From Mesorhizobium sp. B2-1-8 (GTDB taxonomy: Bacteria; Pseudomonadota; Alphaproteobacteria; Rhizobiales; Rhizobiaceae), in the NCBI RefSeq assembly GCF_006442545.2, contig NZ_CP083952.1, forward strand, positions 4,379,501 through 4,443,500: 64,000 nt of DNA, in the 5' to 3' direction. The position numbers and the translations under genes are program-made. This document shows, piece after piece, positions 25,765 through 36,652 of the stretch. Each line of letters opens with the position of its first letter. The first letter of the stretch is position 1. The notes under the pieces are model-generated. The model made no database searches. It was not told where the DNA came from and saw only the letters and a list, made by a program, of their open reading frames with translations.

Positions 25765-27147
25765 ATGAAATCCCTGACAGATCCCTCACAGGCTCTCTCG
25801 ACTGGCCTGGCGAAAATCCGCAGCGAATTACACGTGCCGGATGGATTTCCGGCTGAGGTAGTGGCCGCGGCCGAGGCGGCGGCCAAACGTGTGCCCGACC
25901 AGCATGCCGATCGAAGGGCGATGCCCTTCGTCACGCTCGATCCGGCTGCCTCCACCGATCTCGATCAAGCGTTCTCGATCGAGGCGAGCGGCGGTGACCT
26001 TCTGCTGCATTATGCCATTGCCGACGTGGCCTGGTTCGTCGAGGACGGCGACACGGTGGATCTCGAGGCCTGGACGCGGGGCGAGACACTTTACTTGCCG
26101 GACGGCAAGGCCGGGCTCTACCCGCCGGTGATTGCCGAGGGTGCGGCAAGCCTGTTGCCGGATGGACCCCGTCCAGCTGTTATCTTCACGGTCCGGGTTG
26201 CGCAGGACGGCGCGACGAAATTGGACGGCGCGGAGCGGGCAATCATTCAAAGCCGCGCCAAGCTCGCCTATGACAGCGTGAAGGCTTCCGACGTTCCGGC
26301 CGGCTTCGCCGAAATGGCGCTGCGCATGGCAATGAACGAACAGCGCCGTGGGGCTTCCCGCGTCGATCCACCCGAGCAGGAGGTGGAGAGGCTTGCCGAC
26401 GGCACGTACCGGCTTTCGTTCAGACCGCTGCTGCAATCCGAGCAGGACAACGCAGCGCTTTCGCTGGCCGCCAACATGGCGATTGCCGATGCCATGTTGG
26501 CGCACCACACCGGCTTGTTTCGGGTGATGTCGGGGCCGGATGCCTTCAAGGTTCAAAGACTGCGCAACGCGGCACAGGCTCTCGGACTGTCCTGGCCGGC
26601 CTCCACCGCGTTGCGAGACTATCAGCGAACCCTCGACCCGACCGATCCGCGACAGGCGGCGCTGATGCTGGAAATCCGCCATGCAAGCCCCGGCGCGTCT
26701 TATCAGCCCTATCAGGACGGCGTTGTCCCCTGGCATGAGGCGATGGCCGCGACCTATGCCCATGCAACGGCGCCACTCAGGCGACTTGCCGATCGCTATG
26801 TCGTGCGCTGCGCGCTGGCTATCGCCAACGGCCAGCCCGTGCCCCAGGCAGTAACCGACGCGTTCGCCCGATTGCCCAAGGCGATGGGACGTGCCGATTC
26901 CCGCGCTTCGCAGATCAACCACGCGGCCATCGACCTTGCGGAGGCGATAATGCTGGAAGGCCGCGAGGGTGAGACATTCAAAGCCGTCGTCACCGACCTC
27001 GTCGACCATGGCGTGCGCGTTCAACTTGCCGACATGCCTGTGGTCGCCACCGTGAAGGCCTCCGGCCCCAGACAGGGCGACGGTCTGATGCTAAGGCTGG
27101 TCCTGGCCGATCCTGATCAACGCAGGATCGTTTTCGAACCTGTTTGA
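25765..27147 (+). CDS. RNB-domain (RNase II-like) exoribonuclease
   Basis: The 460-residue protein has the RNB active site [15 protein letters not shown] with Asp59, Asp65 and Asp67 as likely metal ligands, and [18 protein letters not shown] sequence ([16 protein letters not shown]) near residue 335. It would degrade RNA 3' to 5'. The usual two N-terminal cold-shock domains of RNase II/R are missing; only a short N-terminal segment and a small C-terminal S1-like part are present. Its 3' end overlaps the convergent murI gene by 57 bp. Confidence 0.9.
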   Translation: MKSLTDPSQALSTGLAKIRSELHVPDGFPAEVVAAAEAAAKRVPDQHADRRAMPFVTLDPAASTDLDQAFSIEASGGDLLLHYAIADVAWFVEDGDTVDLEAWTRGETLYLPDGKAGLYPPVIAEGAASLLPDGPRPAVIFTVRVAQDGATKLDGAERAIIQSRAKLAYDSVKASDVPAGFAEMALRMAMNEQRRGASRVDPPEQEVERLADGTYRLSFRPLLQSEQDNAALSLAANMAIADAMLAHHTGLFRVMSGPDAFKVQRLRNAAQALGLSWPASTALRDYQRTLDPTDPRQAALMLEIRHASPGASYQPYQDGVVPWHEAMAATYAHATAPLRRLADRYVVRCALAIANGQPVPQAVTDAFARLPKAMGRADSRASQINHAAIDLAEAIMLEGREGETFKAVVTDLVDHGVRVQLADMPVVATVKASGPRQGDGLMLRLVLADPDQRRIVFEPV

Positions 27148-27960
27148 GTGGCGGGCAGCTCCGCCACTGTCTAAGTGCACGGTCAGCCCAAAACCCTGCA
27201 TAAGGCGGCTGACGGCGAAATCCGCCTTGCCCGAGGTGAAGACCGCGATGTCGGGCTCGCCCTGCGGCAGCGCCCCATCGATGGGCGGCAGCAGCGAAAG
27301 GGCACGCCGTGCGATCGCCTCGGCCGGATCGATCCAGTCGACCGGCCACGGCGCGGTCTTGCGCATGCGATTGACCAGAAAGGGATAGTGCGTGCAGGCC
27401 AGCACGACGATATCGGTGCGCATACCGTCACGCTCGATGAAGCATGGAGCGATCTCGGCGCGTACGGCCTCCTCGTCGACGAAGCCCTCGCGCATGTAGG
27501 CTTCGGACAGGCCCGCCAGCCTGTCGCTGCCGACCAGGCGGACATGGCATTTCTGCGCCCATTTGCTGATCAGGTCGCGCGTGTATTGCCGCTTCACCGT
27601 GCCCGGCGTCGCCAGCACCGAGACCAGCCCCGAGCGCGTGCGCTCGGCCGCCGGCTTGACCGCAGGTACCGTGCCGACAAAGGGATGGCCGGGAAAGGTC
27701 TCGCGCAAAGCGTCGATTACCAGCGTCGAGGCGGTATTGCAGGCAATGACCGAAATGGCCGGCTTGAACCGGTCGAGCAGTCTGGCGAACAGCTCCAGTA
27801 TATGGATGCGCAGCGCCGGCTCTTCCCAGGCGCCAAAAGGAAAAGCGGCGTCGTCGGCGACATAGATGAAGCGCCGGTCGGGCATCAGGACACGCGCCTC
27901 GCGCAACACGGTGAGCCCGCCGACGCCGGAATCGAACATCAGGATCGGCTGCTCAGTCAT
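27091..27960 (-). CDS. murI: glutamate racemase
   Basis: The 289-residue enzyme makes D-glutamate for peptidoglycan. It has [14 protein letters not shown] at the N terminus and the two catalytic cysteines Cys74 (VIACNTAST) and Cys189 ([10 protein letters not shown]). The ATG at 27960 was chosen because the family starts right before LMFDSGVGG. It overlaps trmJ by 8 bp upstream, and its last 19 codons overlap the 3' end of the RNB gene on the other strand. Confidence 0.95.
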   Translation of the reverse strand: MTEQPILMFDSGVGGLTVLREARVLMPDRRFIYVADDAAFPFGAWEEPALRIHILELFARLLDRFKPAISVIACNTASTLVIDALRETFPGHPFVGTVPAVKPAAERTRSGLVSVLATPGTVKRQYTRDLISKWAQKCHVRLVGSDRLAGLSEAYMREGFVDEEAVRAEIAPCFIERDGMRTDIVVLACTHYPFLVNRMRKTAPWPVDWIDPAEAIARRALSLLPPIDGALPQGEPDIAVFTSGKADFAVSRLMQGFGLTVHLDSGGAARHSNRFENDPALIRIGQDQP

Positions 27961-28873
27961 TGTCGGTTCCCTTGCCGCCGAGCGGCGGCGTGTCCGCATC
28001 GTCGCCGTTGGCGTCCGGCACCCGGCCAGCAGCCTCCGCCTTGCGCGCGCGCGCGGCGGCCGCGGGCAAACGCCGCGGGTCATCGCCCGGTGACCCATCG
28101 CCGCGCGGCATCGCGGGTGAAAACCGGTCGAGCGACGAGATGATGCCGCGCAACACCTTGAGCTCCGGTTCGGCGAAGCCGGCGCGCGTCAGCACGGCGC
28201 GCAGATTGTCGACCATTTTCGGCTTCTTCGGCGCCGGCCGGAAATAGCCGCGCGCTTCCAACGCGCCTTCCAGATAGGCGAACAGGCCGTGCAATTCTTC
28301 CTTGCTTGCCGGCTTCATCTCCGGCCCCGAAAAATTGGTTCTGGTCTCGTCCTCCAGGCCCGACTTCATCCACTCATAGGACATCAGCAAGGCCGCCTGG
28401 GCGATGTTGAGCGAGGAGAAATCGGGATCGACCGGGAAAGTGACGATCTCGTCGGCAAGGCCAACCTCGTCATTGTAGAGACCGAAGCGCTCACGACCGA
28501 ACAGGATACCGGTGCGTTGCCCCATTCCGTGACGGGCACGCAGCATCCTGCCCGCTTCCACCGGGCCGCGCACGGATTTGAAGCCGTCGCGCTGCCTGGC
28601 GGTGGTGGCGAAGACGAAGTTCAGGTCGGCGAGCGCCGAGGCCAGATCCTCGTAAACGGTGACGACATCGATGACATGGTCGGCACGGCTGGCGGCGGCG
28701 CGCGCCTTCTCGCTCGGCCAGCCGTCGCGCGGGTTGACCAGGCGCAGCTCCGACAGTCCGAAATTGGCCATGGCGCGGGCGACCATGCCGATGTTTTCGC
28801 CGAGCTGCGGCTCGACCAGAATGATCGCCGGGCCGGCGGCTGCGGTGTTAGCGGGGTCTTTGGTGATAGGCAT
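27953..28873 (-). CDS. trmJ: TrmJ-type tRNA 2'-O-methyltransferase
   Basis: The 306-residue SPOUT methyltransferase has [20 protein letters not shown] near the N terminus, the [13 protein letters not shown] segment and the knot motif [17 protein letters not shown]. TrmJ methylates the ribose of nucleotide 32 in tRNA. The C-terminal 60 residues are low-complexity and acidic to basic ([18 protein letters not shown]), longer than in E. coli. The ATG at 28873 was preferred over a TTG at 28882. The 3' end overlaps murI by 8 bp. Confidence 0.9.
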   Translation of the reverse strand: MPITKDPANTAAAGPAIILVEPQLGENIGMVARAMANFGLSELRLVNPRDGWPSEKARAAASRADHVIDVVTVYEDLASALADLNFVFATTARQRDGFKSVRGPVEAGRMLRARHGMGQRTGILFGRERFGLYNDEVGLADEIVTFPVDPDFSSLNIAQAALLMSYEWMKSGLEDETRTNFSGPEMKPASKEELHGLFAYLEGALEARGYFRPAPKKPKMVDNLRAVLTRAGFAEPELKVLRGIISSLDRFSPAMPRGDGSPGDDPRRLPAAAARARKAEAAGRVPDANGDDADTPPLGGKGTDND

Positions 28874-29087
28874 GACTGTCAATGAACTGCTGTTTGCGGC
28901 ATTTCAGCGTCCCCTGCCATATTCGGCCGCGAAAATGAAGCATTCGCAAATGAAGGCGGCCATGGCCTTCAATTCGTGACCGATCGCCGTTTGCGTGGCC
29001 AAAAGCGCTTTGATATAGGGGCGGCATCCCCCGGCCAACGCCACGCGGGCAAGGCCGTCCCATTCCCAGCAACGAGGCATTCTTTCC

Positions 29088-30299
29088 ATGGCGAAGATCA
29101 AGGTGGCGAACCCGGTCGTCGAACTCGACGGCGACGAGATGACCCGCATCATCTGGCAGTTCATCAAGGACAAGCTGATCCACCCTTATCTCGACCTCAA
29201 GCTCGAATATTACGACCTCGGCATCGAGCATCGTGACGCCACCAACGACCAGGTGACGATCGATTCGGCCAACGCCATCAAGAAATACGGCGTCGGCGTG
29301 AAATGCGCGACCATCACCCCCGACGAGCAGCGCGTCGAGGAATTCAAGCTGAAGAAGATGTGGAAATCGCCCAACGGCACGATCCGCAACATTTTGGGCG
29401 GCACCATCTTCCGCGAGCCGATCATCATGAAGAACGTGCCGCGCCTGGTGCCCGGCTGGACCAAGCCGATCATCGTCGGCCGTCACGCTTTCGGCGACCA
29501 GTACCGCGCCACCGATTTCCGCTTCCCCGGCAAGGGCAAGCTGACAATCAAGTTCGTCGGCGAGGACGGCCAGGTGATCGAGCACGACGTGTTCGACGCG
29601 CCCGGCGCCGGTGTCGCCATGGCCATGTACAATCTCGACGAGTCGATCCGCGAATTCGCCCGGGCGTCGCTGAACTACGGCCTGCTGCGCAACTATCCGG
29701 TCTACCTGTCGACCAAGAACACCATCCTCAAGGCCTATGACGGCCGCTTCAAGGATATTTTCCAGGAGGTCTACGAGGCGGAATTCGAGTCCGAGTTCAA
29801 GTCGAAGAAGCTGTGGTACGAACACCGCCTGATCGACGACATGGTGGCGTCGAGCCTGAAATGGTCCGGCGGCTATGTCTGGGCCTGCAAGAACTATGAC
29901 GGCGACGTGCAGTCCGACACGGTTGCGCAGGGTTTTGGGTCGCTCGGCCTGATGACCTCGGTGCTGATGACGCCGGATGGCAATACCGTCGAAGCCGAAG
30001 CCGCGCACGGCACCGTCACCCGCCACTATCGCCAGCATCAGAAGGGCGAGGAAACCTCGACCAATTCGATCGCCTCGATCTTCGCCTGGACGCGTGGCCT
30101 AGCGCACCGCGCCAAGCTCGACGACAACGCCGAACTGAAGCGCTTCGCCGAGACTCTGGAAAGGGTCTGCATCCAGACCGTCGAGAGCGGCTTCATGACC
30201 AAGGACCTGTCGCTCTTGATCGGCCCCGACCAGCCCTGGCTCTCGACCACCGGCTTCCTCGACAAGATCGACGAGAATTTGCAGAAGGCGATGGCGTAA
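29088..30299 (+). CDS. icd: NADP-dependent isocitrate dehydrogenase
   Basis: The 403-residue protein is the eukaryote-like (type II) isocitrate dehydrogenase, oxidising isocitrate to 2-oxoglutarate. Key segments are [39 protein letters not shown], and [20 protein letters not shown]. It is a single gene with its own terminator. The start at 29088 has a short upstream region (28874-29087) in which I see no gene. Confidence 0.98.
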   Translation: MAKIKVANPVVELDGDEMTRIIWQFIKDKLIHPYLDLKLEYYDLGIEHRDATNDQVTIDSANAIKKYGVGVKCATITPDEQRVEEFKLKKMWKSPNGTIRNILGGTIFREPIIMKNVPRLVPGWTKPIIVGRHAFGDQYRATDFRFPGKGKLTIKFVGEDGQVIEHDVFDAPGAGVAMAMYNLDESIREFARASLNYGLLRNYPVYLSTKNTILKAYDGRFKDIFQEVYEAEFESEFKSKKLWYEHRLIDDMVASSLKWSGGYVWACKNYDGDVQSDTVAQGFGSLGLMTSVLMTPDGNTVEAEAAHGTVTRHYRQHQKGEETSTNSIASIFAWTRGLAHRAKLDDNAELKRFAETLERVCIQTVESGFMTKDLSLLIGPDQPWLSTTGFLDKIDENLQKAMA

Positions 30300-30313
30300 G
30301 TACCCGTAGTTCC

Positions 30314-30350
30314 AAATGCGAAGGCTCCGAAAGGAGCCTTCGCATTTTAG
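30314..30350 (+). terminator. intrinsic terminator of icd
   Basis: A perfect 15-bp stem (AAATGCGAAGGCTCC at 30314-30328 against 30333-30347) closes a GAAA tetraloop and ends in TTTT-rich sequence. It lies 14 bp after the icd stop. Confidence 0.95.
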
Positions 30351-30377
30351 GGCCGGCGAAAGCGAAGGGCCGACAGC

Positions 30378-31004
30378 ATGACCAAGCCAATCCTCTACGG
30401 CGCGGATTACAGTGTGTATGTGCGCATCGCGCGGATGGCGCTGGAGGAAAAAGGCATCGACTACGAGCTGGTGCCGCTCGACATCTTCGCCTCCGAGGGC
30501 ATTCCCGCTTGGTACCTCGAACACCACCCGTTCGGCCGCATCCCGGCTTTCGAGCATGACGGCTTTCGCCTGTTCGAGACTAGCGCGATCGCGCGCTATG
30601 TCGACGAGGCGTTCGACGGTCCGGCGCTGCAGCCGACGGACCCGCGCAGTCGTGCGCGGATGAACCAGATCATCGGCATGCTCGATGCTTATGGATACCG
30701 GTCGATGGTCTGGGACGTCGCGGTCGAGCGGCTAGAGAAGGCGGAGCCCGACGAGAGCTTGATCGCCTCTGGCCTGCGGCAAGCCGAAACAGTGCTCAAG
30801 GTGCTGACGTCGCTGAAGGCACAAGGGCCTTGGCTGCTTGGCGACCAGCTGACCTTGGCCGACCTGCATGCGGCGGCGATGATTGGCTATTTCGTCAAGG
30901 TCAGCGAGGGGCGCGAGCTTCTCGCCCAGTTCGCCGCTATAAGCGACTGGTATGAGCGCATCGCCGCTCGTTCGAGCTTCGCGCATACCGCGAAGGCCGG
31001 TTGA
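30378..31004 (+). CDS. glutathione S-transferase family protein
   Basis: The 208-residue protein has the thioredoxin-like N-terminal domain (YSVYVRIARMALEEKGIDYE, HHPFGRIPAFEHDGF, LFETSAIARYVDEAFD) and a helical C-terminal domain (GDQLTLADLHAAAMIGYF). It is a cytosolic GST, close to the phi/beta types; substrate is unknown. The ATG at 30378 follows a GCCGACAGC spacer. It stands alone after the icd terminator, and a long repeat pair follows. Confidence 0.9.
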   Translation: MTKPILYGADYSVYVRIARMALEEKGIDYELVPLDIFASEGIPAWYLEHHPFGRIPAFEHDGFRLFETSAIARYVDEAFDGPALQPTDPRSRARMNQIIGMLDAYGYRSMVWDVAVERLEKAEPDESLIASGLRQAETVLKVLTSLKAQGPWLLGDQLTLADLHAAAMIGYFVKVSEGRELLAQFAAISDWYERIAARSSFAHTAKAG

Positions 31005-31308
31005 TCCGGCGACAGCCGCAATCGTCGTCCCGCCCTAGAAGCAGGCCGATCGCTTGCGGACCCGTCGACGCCAGCGCTGCCCCTCATCGCCCTGCCGGGC
31101 ACTTCTCCCCGTATAGTGACGGGGAGAAGGACGATGTCATCGATGGTTTCGCCAAATCGCCAGCGTTGCAGAAGAAAGTGCCGAGTGCGCCATAGATCGC
31201 TTCTCCCCGTCACTATACGGGGAGAAGGTGCCGGCAGGCGGATGAGGGGCAGCGCCACCCCTCAATACAAAACAATTCGCCCTGAAGCGATTGCCCAACC
31301 ACAATCAA
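31005..31308. other. gap mostly filled by repeats
   Basis: The 304 bp between the GST and alaS genes hold the inverted repeat pair at 31073-31258 and otherwise no gene that I can support. The two genes converge here, so both transcripts would need to end in this stretch, most likely within the repeat hairpins. Confidence 0.7.
31073..31258. repeat. inverted pair of rhizobial repeat modules
   Basis: The left module (31073-31130) and the right module (31198-31258) are inverse copies. Each has a hairpin core CTTCTCCCCGT-ATAGTG-ACGGGGAGAAG and the flank GCAGCGC plus TGAGGGG, with a short spacer of about 65 bp. The layout is the same as at 7226-7399. Confidence 0.92.
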
Positions 31309-33975
31309 TCAGGCTGCCTCCAGCGCCGCCCTTACCGCGGCGATCGCATCATTGGCTTTTGACGCATCCGGGCCACCGGCCTGGGCCATGTCGGGGCGGC
31401 CACCGCCGCCCTGCCCGCCCAATGCGGCGGAGGCCACGCGTACCAGGTCGACGGCGCTGAAGCGGCTGACGAGATCATCGGTGACGGCGACCACGACGCT
31501 CGCCTTGTTGTCCTCGCCAGCGCCAACGAAGACGACGACGCCAGAGCCAAGCGAAGTCTTGCCGGCGTCGGCAAGCGGCTTCAGATCTTTTGGTGATACG
31601 CCGGAAACCGCCTTGCCGAGGAAGCCGACGCCAGCGACGATCTCGTTGGCGGCTGGCGCATCGGCAGGCGACCCGCCGCCCAGCGCCAGCTTCTTGCGCG
31701 CTTCGGTCAGGTCCTTCTCGAGCTTCTTGCGTTCTTCGAGCAGCGCTTCGACGCGCGCTGGCACATCTGCCGGCGAGATCTTCAGCGTGGCGGCGGCCGC
31801 CTTCAGCCGCCTGTCCTGTTCGTCGAGATGTTTTCGCGCGGCTTCGCCTGTCAGTGCCTCGATGCGGCGCACGCCTGCGGCGACCGCACCGTCCGAGACG
31901 ATGCGCACGAGGCCGATATCGCCGGTCGCCCTGACATGCGTGCCGCCACACAGTTCGACCGAATAGGGCCGATTGGCCTTGGCGCCATGCAGGCCCGTGC
32001 CCATCGAGACAACGCGCACTTCATCGCCATACTTCTCTCCGAACAGCGCCATCGCGCCCTCGGCAATGGCGTCGTCGACCGACATCAGGCGCGTGGTGAC
32101 CGGGCTGTTCTGGACAACGATCTCGTTGGACATGCGCTCGACTTCATCGAGCTCCTCGGCCGAAATCGGCTTGTTGTGCGAGATATCGAAGCGCAGGCGC
32201 TCGGGCGCGACCAGCGAGCCTTTTTGCGCGACATGGGTGCCCAGCACCTCGCGCAGCGCCTCGTGGATCAGATGCGTCGCTGAATGGTTGGCGCGTAGCC
32301 TGGAGCGCCTGGCATGATCGACCTTCAGTTCGACCGCGGCACCCGTCTTGACCGTGCCTGCGATCACCTTGCCCAGATGCACGAACAGACCATCGGCCTT
32401 CTTTTGTGTATCGGAGATCTCGACCGAGAACCCCTCACCCGAGATAACGCCGGTGTCGCCCATCTGGCCGCCGGATTCGCCATAGAACGGCGTCTGGTTG
32501 ACGACCACGGCGACCGCATCGCCCTTGGCGGCGCTGTCGACGGTCTTGCCGTCCTTGACCAGCGCCTGGATGAGGCCCTCAGCCTGCTCGGTTTCGTAGC
32601 CGAGGAACTCGGTTGCACCGTTCTTTTCACGCACGGAGAACCAGACCGTTTCGGTGGCCGCCTCGCCGGATCCGGCCCAGTGCTTACGCGCTTCCGCCTT
32701 CTGCTGCTCCATCGCATTGGTGAAGCCGGCAAGATCGACCGAAATGCTGCGCTGCCGCAGCGCGTCCTGTGTCAGGTCGAGCGGGAAGCCATAGGTGTCG
32801 TAGAGCTTGAAGGCCGTCTCGCCATCCAGCATGTCGCCGGCGCCAAGCTTCTCCGTCGCCTCGGAGAGCAGCCCGAGGCCGCGCACCAGCGTCTTGCGGA
32901 ACCGTGTCTCCTCGAGTTTCAGGGTCTCGGCAATCATCGTTTCGCCGCGCACCAGTTCCGGATAGGCCTGGCCCATCTCGCGCACCAGCGCCGGTACCAG
33001 CTTCCACATCAATGGATCTCGGGCGCCGAGCAACTGCGCATGGCGCATGGCGCGGCGCATGATACGGCGCAGCACATAGCCGCGGCCTTCATTCGACGGC
33101 AGCACGCCGTCGGCGACCAGGAAGGAGGACGAGCGCAGATGATCGGCAATGACGCGGTAGGACGCAACCGTTTCCGCATCGGGCGCGCGCCCAAGCGCGG
33201 AGGACGCCACATCGATCAAATGACGGAACAGGTCGGTCTCGAAGACGCTCTCCACCCCTTGCAGGATGGAGGCCATGCGCTCCAGTCCCATGCCGGTGTC
33301 GATCGACGGGCGCGGTAGGTCGACCCGCTCCTCCTTCGTCACCTGCTCATACTGCATGAACACCAGGTTCCAGAATTCGAGGAACCGGTCGCCATCCTCC
33401 TCCGGACTGCCGGGAGGGCCGCCCCAGATGTGCTCGCCACGGTCGATGAAGATCTCCGAGCACGGGCCGCAGGGTCCGGTGTCGCCCATCGCCCAGAAAT
33501 TGTCGGAGGTCGGGATGCGGATGATGCGATCGTCGGAGAAACCGGCGATCTTCTTCCAGAAGCCGGCCGCCTCGTCGTCCGTGTGGTAGACGGTGACGAG
33601 CAGCTTGTCCTTCTTCAGCCCGAATTCCTTGGTGATGAGGTTCCAGGCAAGCTCGATGGCGCGCTCCTTGAAATAATCGCCGAAGGAGAAATTGCCGAGC
33701 ATCTCGAAGAAGGTCAGGTGGCGCGCGGTATAGCCGACATTGTCGAGATCGTTGTGCTTGCCGCCGGCGCGAACGCTTTTCTGGGCCGTGGTGGCACGCG
33801 AATAGGGCCGCTTCTCCAAACCGGTGAAGACGTTCTTGAACTGCACCATGCCGGCATTGGTGAACATCAATGTCGGATCGTTGCGCGGCACGAGCGGGCT
33901 CGAGGCCACGACCTCATGGCCCTCCTTGCGGAAATAGTCGAGAAAGGTCGACCGGATCTCGTTCACGCCACTCAT
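31309..33975 (-). CDS. alaS: alanyl-tRNA synthetase
   Basis: The 888-residue enzyme charges tRNA-Ala and edits Ser/Gly mischarging. It starts [20 protein letters not shown], has the catalytic segment [19 protein letters not shown], the editing-site [13 protein letters not shown] and the zinc/tRNA motif [14 protein letters not shown], then a C-terminal Ala-rich domain with a DHHA1-like end. The ATG at 33975 was chosen at the family start; the frame runs further up without homology. It lies downstream of recA, the usual order in rhizobia. Confidence 0.98.
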   Translation of the reverse strand: MSGVNEIRSTFLDYFRKEGHEVVASSPLVPRNDPTLMFTNAGMVQFKNVFTGLEKRPYSRATTAQKSVRAGGKHNDLDNVGYTARHLTFFEMLGNFSFGDYFKERAIELAWNLITKEFGLKKDKLLVTVYHTDDEAAGFWKKIAGFSDDRIIRIPTSDNFWAMGDTGPCGPCSEIFIDRGEHIWGGPPGSPEEDGDRFLEFWNLVFMQYEQVTKEERVDLPRPSIDTGMGLERMASILQGVESVFETDLFRHLIDVASSALGRAPDAETVASYRVIADHLRSSSFLVADGVLPSNEGRGYVLRRIMRRAMRHAQLLGARDPLMWKLVPALVREMGQAYPELVRGETMIAETLKLEETRFRKTLVRGLGLLSEATEKLGAGDMLDGETAFKLYDTYGFPLDLTQDALRQRSISVDLAGFTNAMEQQKAEARKHWAGSGEAATETVWFSVREKNGATEFLGYETEQAEGLIQALVKDGKTVDSAAKGDAVAVVVNQTPFYGESGGQMGDTGVISGEGFSVEISDTQKKADGLFVHLGKVIAGTVKTGAAVELKVDHARRSRLRANHSATHLIHEALREVLGTHVAQKGSLVAPERLRFDISHNKPISAEELDEVERMSNEIVVQNSPVTTRLMSVDDAIAEGAMALFGEKYGDEVRVVSMGTGLHGAKANRPYSVELCGGTHVRATGDIGLVRIVSDGAVAAGVRRIEALTGEAARKHLDEQDRRLKAAAATLKISPADVPARVEALLEERKKLEKDLTEARKKLALGGGSPADAPAANEIVAGVGFLGKAVSGVSPKDLKPLADAGKTSLGSGVVVFVGAGEDNKASVVVAVTDDLVSRFSAVDLVRVASAALGGQGGGGRPDMAQAGGPDASKANDAIAAVRAALEAA

Positions 33976-34135
33976 GGATACTGCCTTTTCGAGAGAACCG
34001 CCGGCCGGACCGGCGGGAGATGGCTCTGTGTTTTCTAGAAGATGGAGTTGGCCTTTTAGCCGTAGCTCTTGACCCTGTCCAGAAACACGGAATTGGGCCA
34101 ATTCGCGCTTTGCACCGGCATTTGCGCGGACGCGC

Positions 34136-34169
34136 AAACGAAAACCGCCGGCGCGAAGGCCGGCGGTTT
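34136..34169 (-). terminator. intrinsic terminator of recA
   Basis: On the minus strand, AACCGCCGGC-CTTCGC-GCCGGCGGTT forms a strong stem followed by TTCGTTT. It lies in the recA-alaS gap, about 80 bp after the recA stop. Confidence 0.9.
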
Positions 34170-34247
34170 GGAACGCGATACTACAGAACTCTGTTACTTA
34201 AGCATCAGATAATAGGCTGGTTTTATGGCCAAACTCTGGCCGTTACC

Positions 34248-35348
<1,101 letters not shown>

Positions 35349-35406
35349 GATACATCACCCCTTGGTCGTCAATGAAGGCCGGACAATCCGTAATCCCTGC
35401 CATTTT

Positions 35407-35421
35407 GTACCTTTTTTGTTC
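35407..35421. promoter_or_regulatory. SOS box (LexA site) before recA
   Basis: GTAC-CTTTTTT-GTTC fits the alphaproteobacterial LexA direct-repeat site (GTTC-N7-GTTC) with one mismatch. It is 59-73 bp upstream of the recA ATG and overlaps the predicted recA promoter. Confidence 0.75.
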
Positions 35422-35472
35422 TCATTTGGCAAGGGGTGACAACCAACTGAAAAACAAGCGATATCCCAATTT

Positions 35473-35487
35473 GTTCTTTTTTTGTCT
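35473..35487. promoter_or_regulatory. second, weaker SOS-like box
   Basis: GTTC-TTTTTTT-GTCT is a one-to-two mismatch copy of the GTTC-N7-GTTC site, 52 bp further from recA than the first box and within the space shared with the divergent kinase gene. Confidence 0.45.
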
Positions 35488-35495
35488 CGCAACCC

Positions 35496-35537
35496 CGGGC
35501 AGGAGAGGGCTCCGCCCGGGCAGGAACAGGCTCCGCA
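35496..35537. repeat. tandem 21-bp direct repeat
   Basis: Two adjacent 21-bp units starting CGGGCAGGA and ending GGCTCCGC agree at 17 of 21 positions. They sit between the SOS-like boxes and the PfkB kinase gene. Function unknown. Confidence 0.7.
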
Positions 35538-35650
35538 TTGGGCCAGACGGCTCGATCCTATCGCCCGGCCGAATCGCCGTCCTGCATGCGAAGCTCTGTC
35601 GCGCATTGTAGCGCTTGTGCGTCTGCAACAACAAAGGTCATATCGCCGCC

Positions 35651-36595
35651 ATGATGGAATCCCTAGAGATACTGGCCGTGGGCGGCGCCCATATCGACCG
35701 GCGTGGCCAGGTGTCCGGCCCCTATGTGCCGGCGGCCTCCAATCCCGGCACGATGCGCGAGGATGTCGGCGGTGGCGTCTTCAATGCGTTGCGCAGCATG
35801 GTGCGGCGCGGCCTCTCCGCATCGCTGCTCTCGGTGCGCGGCGGCGACGCGTCAGCCGATACGGTTTCACGGGCCATCGCCGAGGCAGGCATCGTCGACC
35901 TGTCGGCGGTGTTCCTCGACCGTACCACGCCGAGCTACACGGCACTGATCGATCGCGAAGGCGAATTGATCGTCGGCTTTGCCGACATGGCGCTGTACGA
36001 CCTGGCCTTTCCCAAGCAGATCCGGCGTTCCAAGATACGCCAGGAAGTGGCTGCCGCCGATGCCATCCTGTGCGACGCCAACCTGCCGTCGGCCGCACTG
36101 GAGGGGCTGCTGTCGCTCGCCGCCGGCAAACCGGTTTTCGCCATCGCGATTTCGCCGGCCAAGGTGACGCGGCTGATACCGGTGCTCGGCGGGCTGGCTC
36201 AGCTCTTCATGAACCGACGGGAGGCCGTTGTACTGGCCGACGTCAATGCAAGTGCCGCCGAGCGGGAAATGATCGACGGCTTGCGATGCAGCGGCCTTGC
36301 CAGCGGCGTGATCACGGCAGGCAGCGGCCCCGTGCTGGGTTTCGATGAGACAGGCGCCTTTTCGATCGTGCCGCCTGCTCCCAGAAAGGTCGCCGATGTC
36401 ACCGGCGCCGGCGACGCGCTGGCGGGCGCGACGGTCGCGGCACTGCTGCGCGGCCTGCCGTTGCGCCAGGCCCTGCGCGAAGGCGTCGCGGCGGCAACGT
36501 TGGCCATTGAAAGCGCCAACGCCGTGCCCGAATTCACCGCGGCGAGCTTCGCGGAGGCGCTGGCCCTTGTGCCGGATGCCAGGGAAGTGGCATGA
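35651..36595 (+). CDS. psuK: PfkB-family kinase, probable pseudouridine kinase
   Basis: The 314-residue PfkB-family kinase starts MMESLEILAVGGAHIDRRG, has the NPGTMREDVGGGVFNALRS substrate motif and the catalytic DVTGAGDALAGATVAALL near residue 255. The next gene is psuG, and the psuK-psuG pair salvages pseudouridine from RNA: the kinase makes pseudouridine 5'-phosphate. The ATG at 35651 was chosen at the family start. The specific substrate is inferred from the neighbour. Confidence 0.87.
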   Translation: MMESLEILAVGGAHIDRRGQVSGPYVPAASNPGTMREDVGGGVFNALRSMVRRGLSASLLSVRGGDASADTVSRAIAEAGIVDLSAVFLDRTTPSYTALIDREGELIVGFADMALYDLAFPKQIRRSKIRQEVAAADAILCDANLPSAALEGLLSLAAGKPVFAIAISPAKVTRLIPVLGGLAQLFMNRREAVVLADVNASAAEREMIDGLRCSGLASGVITAGSGPVLGFDETGAFSIVPPAPRKVADVTGAGDALAGATVAALLRGLPLRQALREGVAAATLAIESANAVPEFTAASFAEALALVPDAREVA

Positions 36596-36652
36596 GACCG
36601 GCAAATTCATAGAGCGCAGTGGATGCGCCGCACTCCGGATTGGAGATCAGAG

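Larger units (their letters stand above)
35349..35650. other. divergent recA-psuK promoter region
   Basis: This 302-bp gap holds the two SOS-box-like sites (35407-35421, 35473-35487), a tandem 21-bp repeat (35496-35537) and the start of the PfkB kinase at 35651. On the minus strand, CTTGCC and TACAAA with an 18-base spacer are a fair match to a rhizobial promoter for recA. No gene is seen within it. Confidence 0.7.

Noticed and set aside
31116..31460. 114-codon frame crossing the repeat pair and the alaS end
   Set aside because: It is made of repeat sequence and the antisense of alaS.
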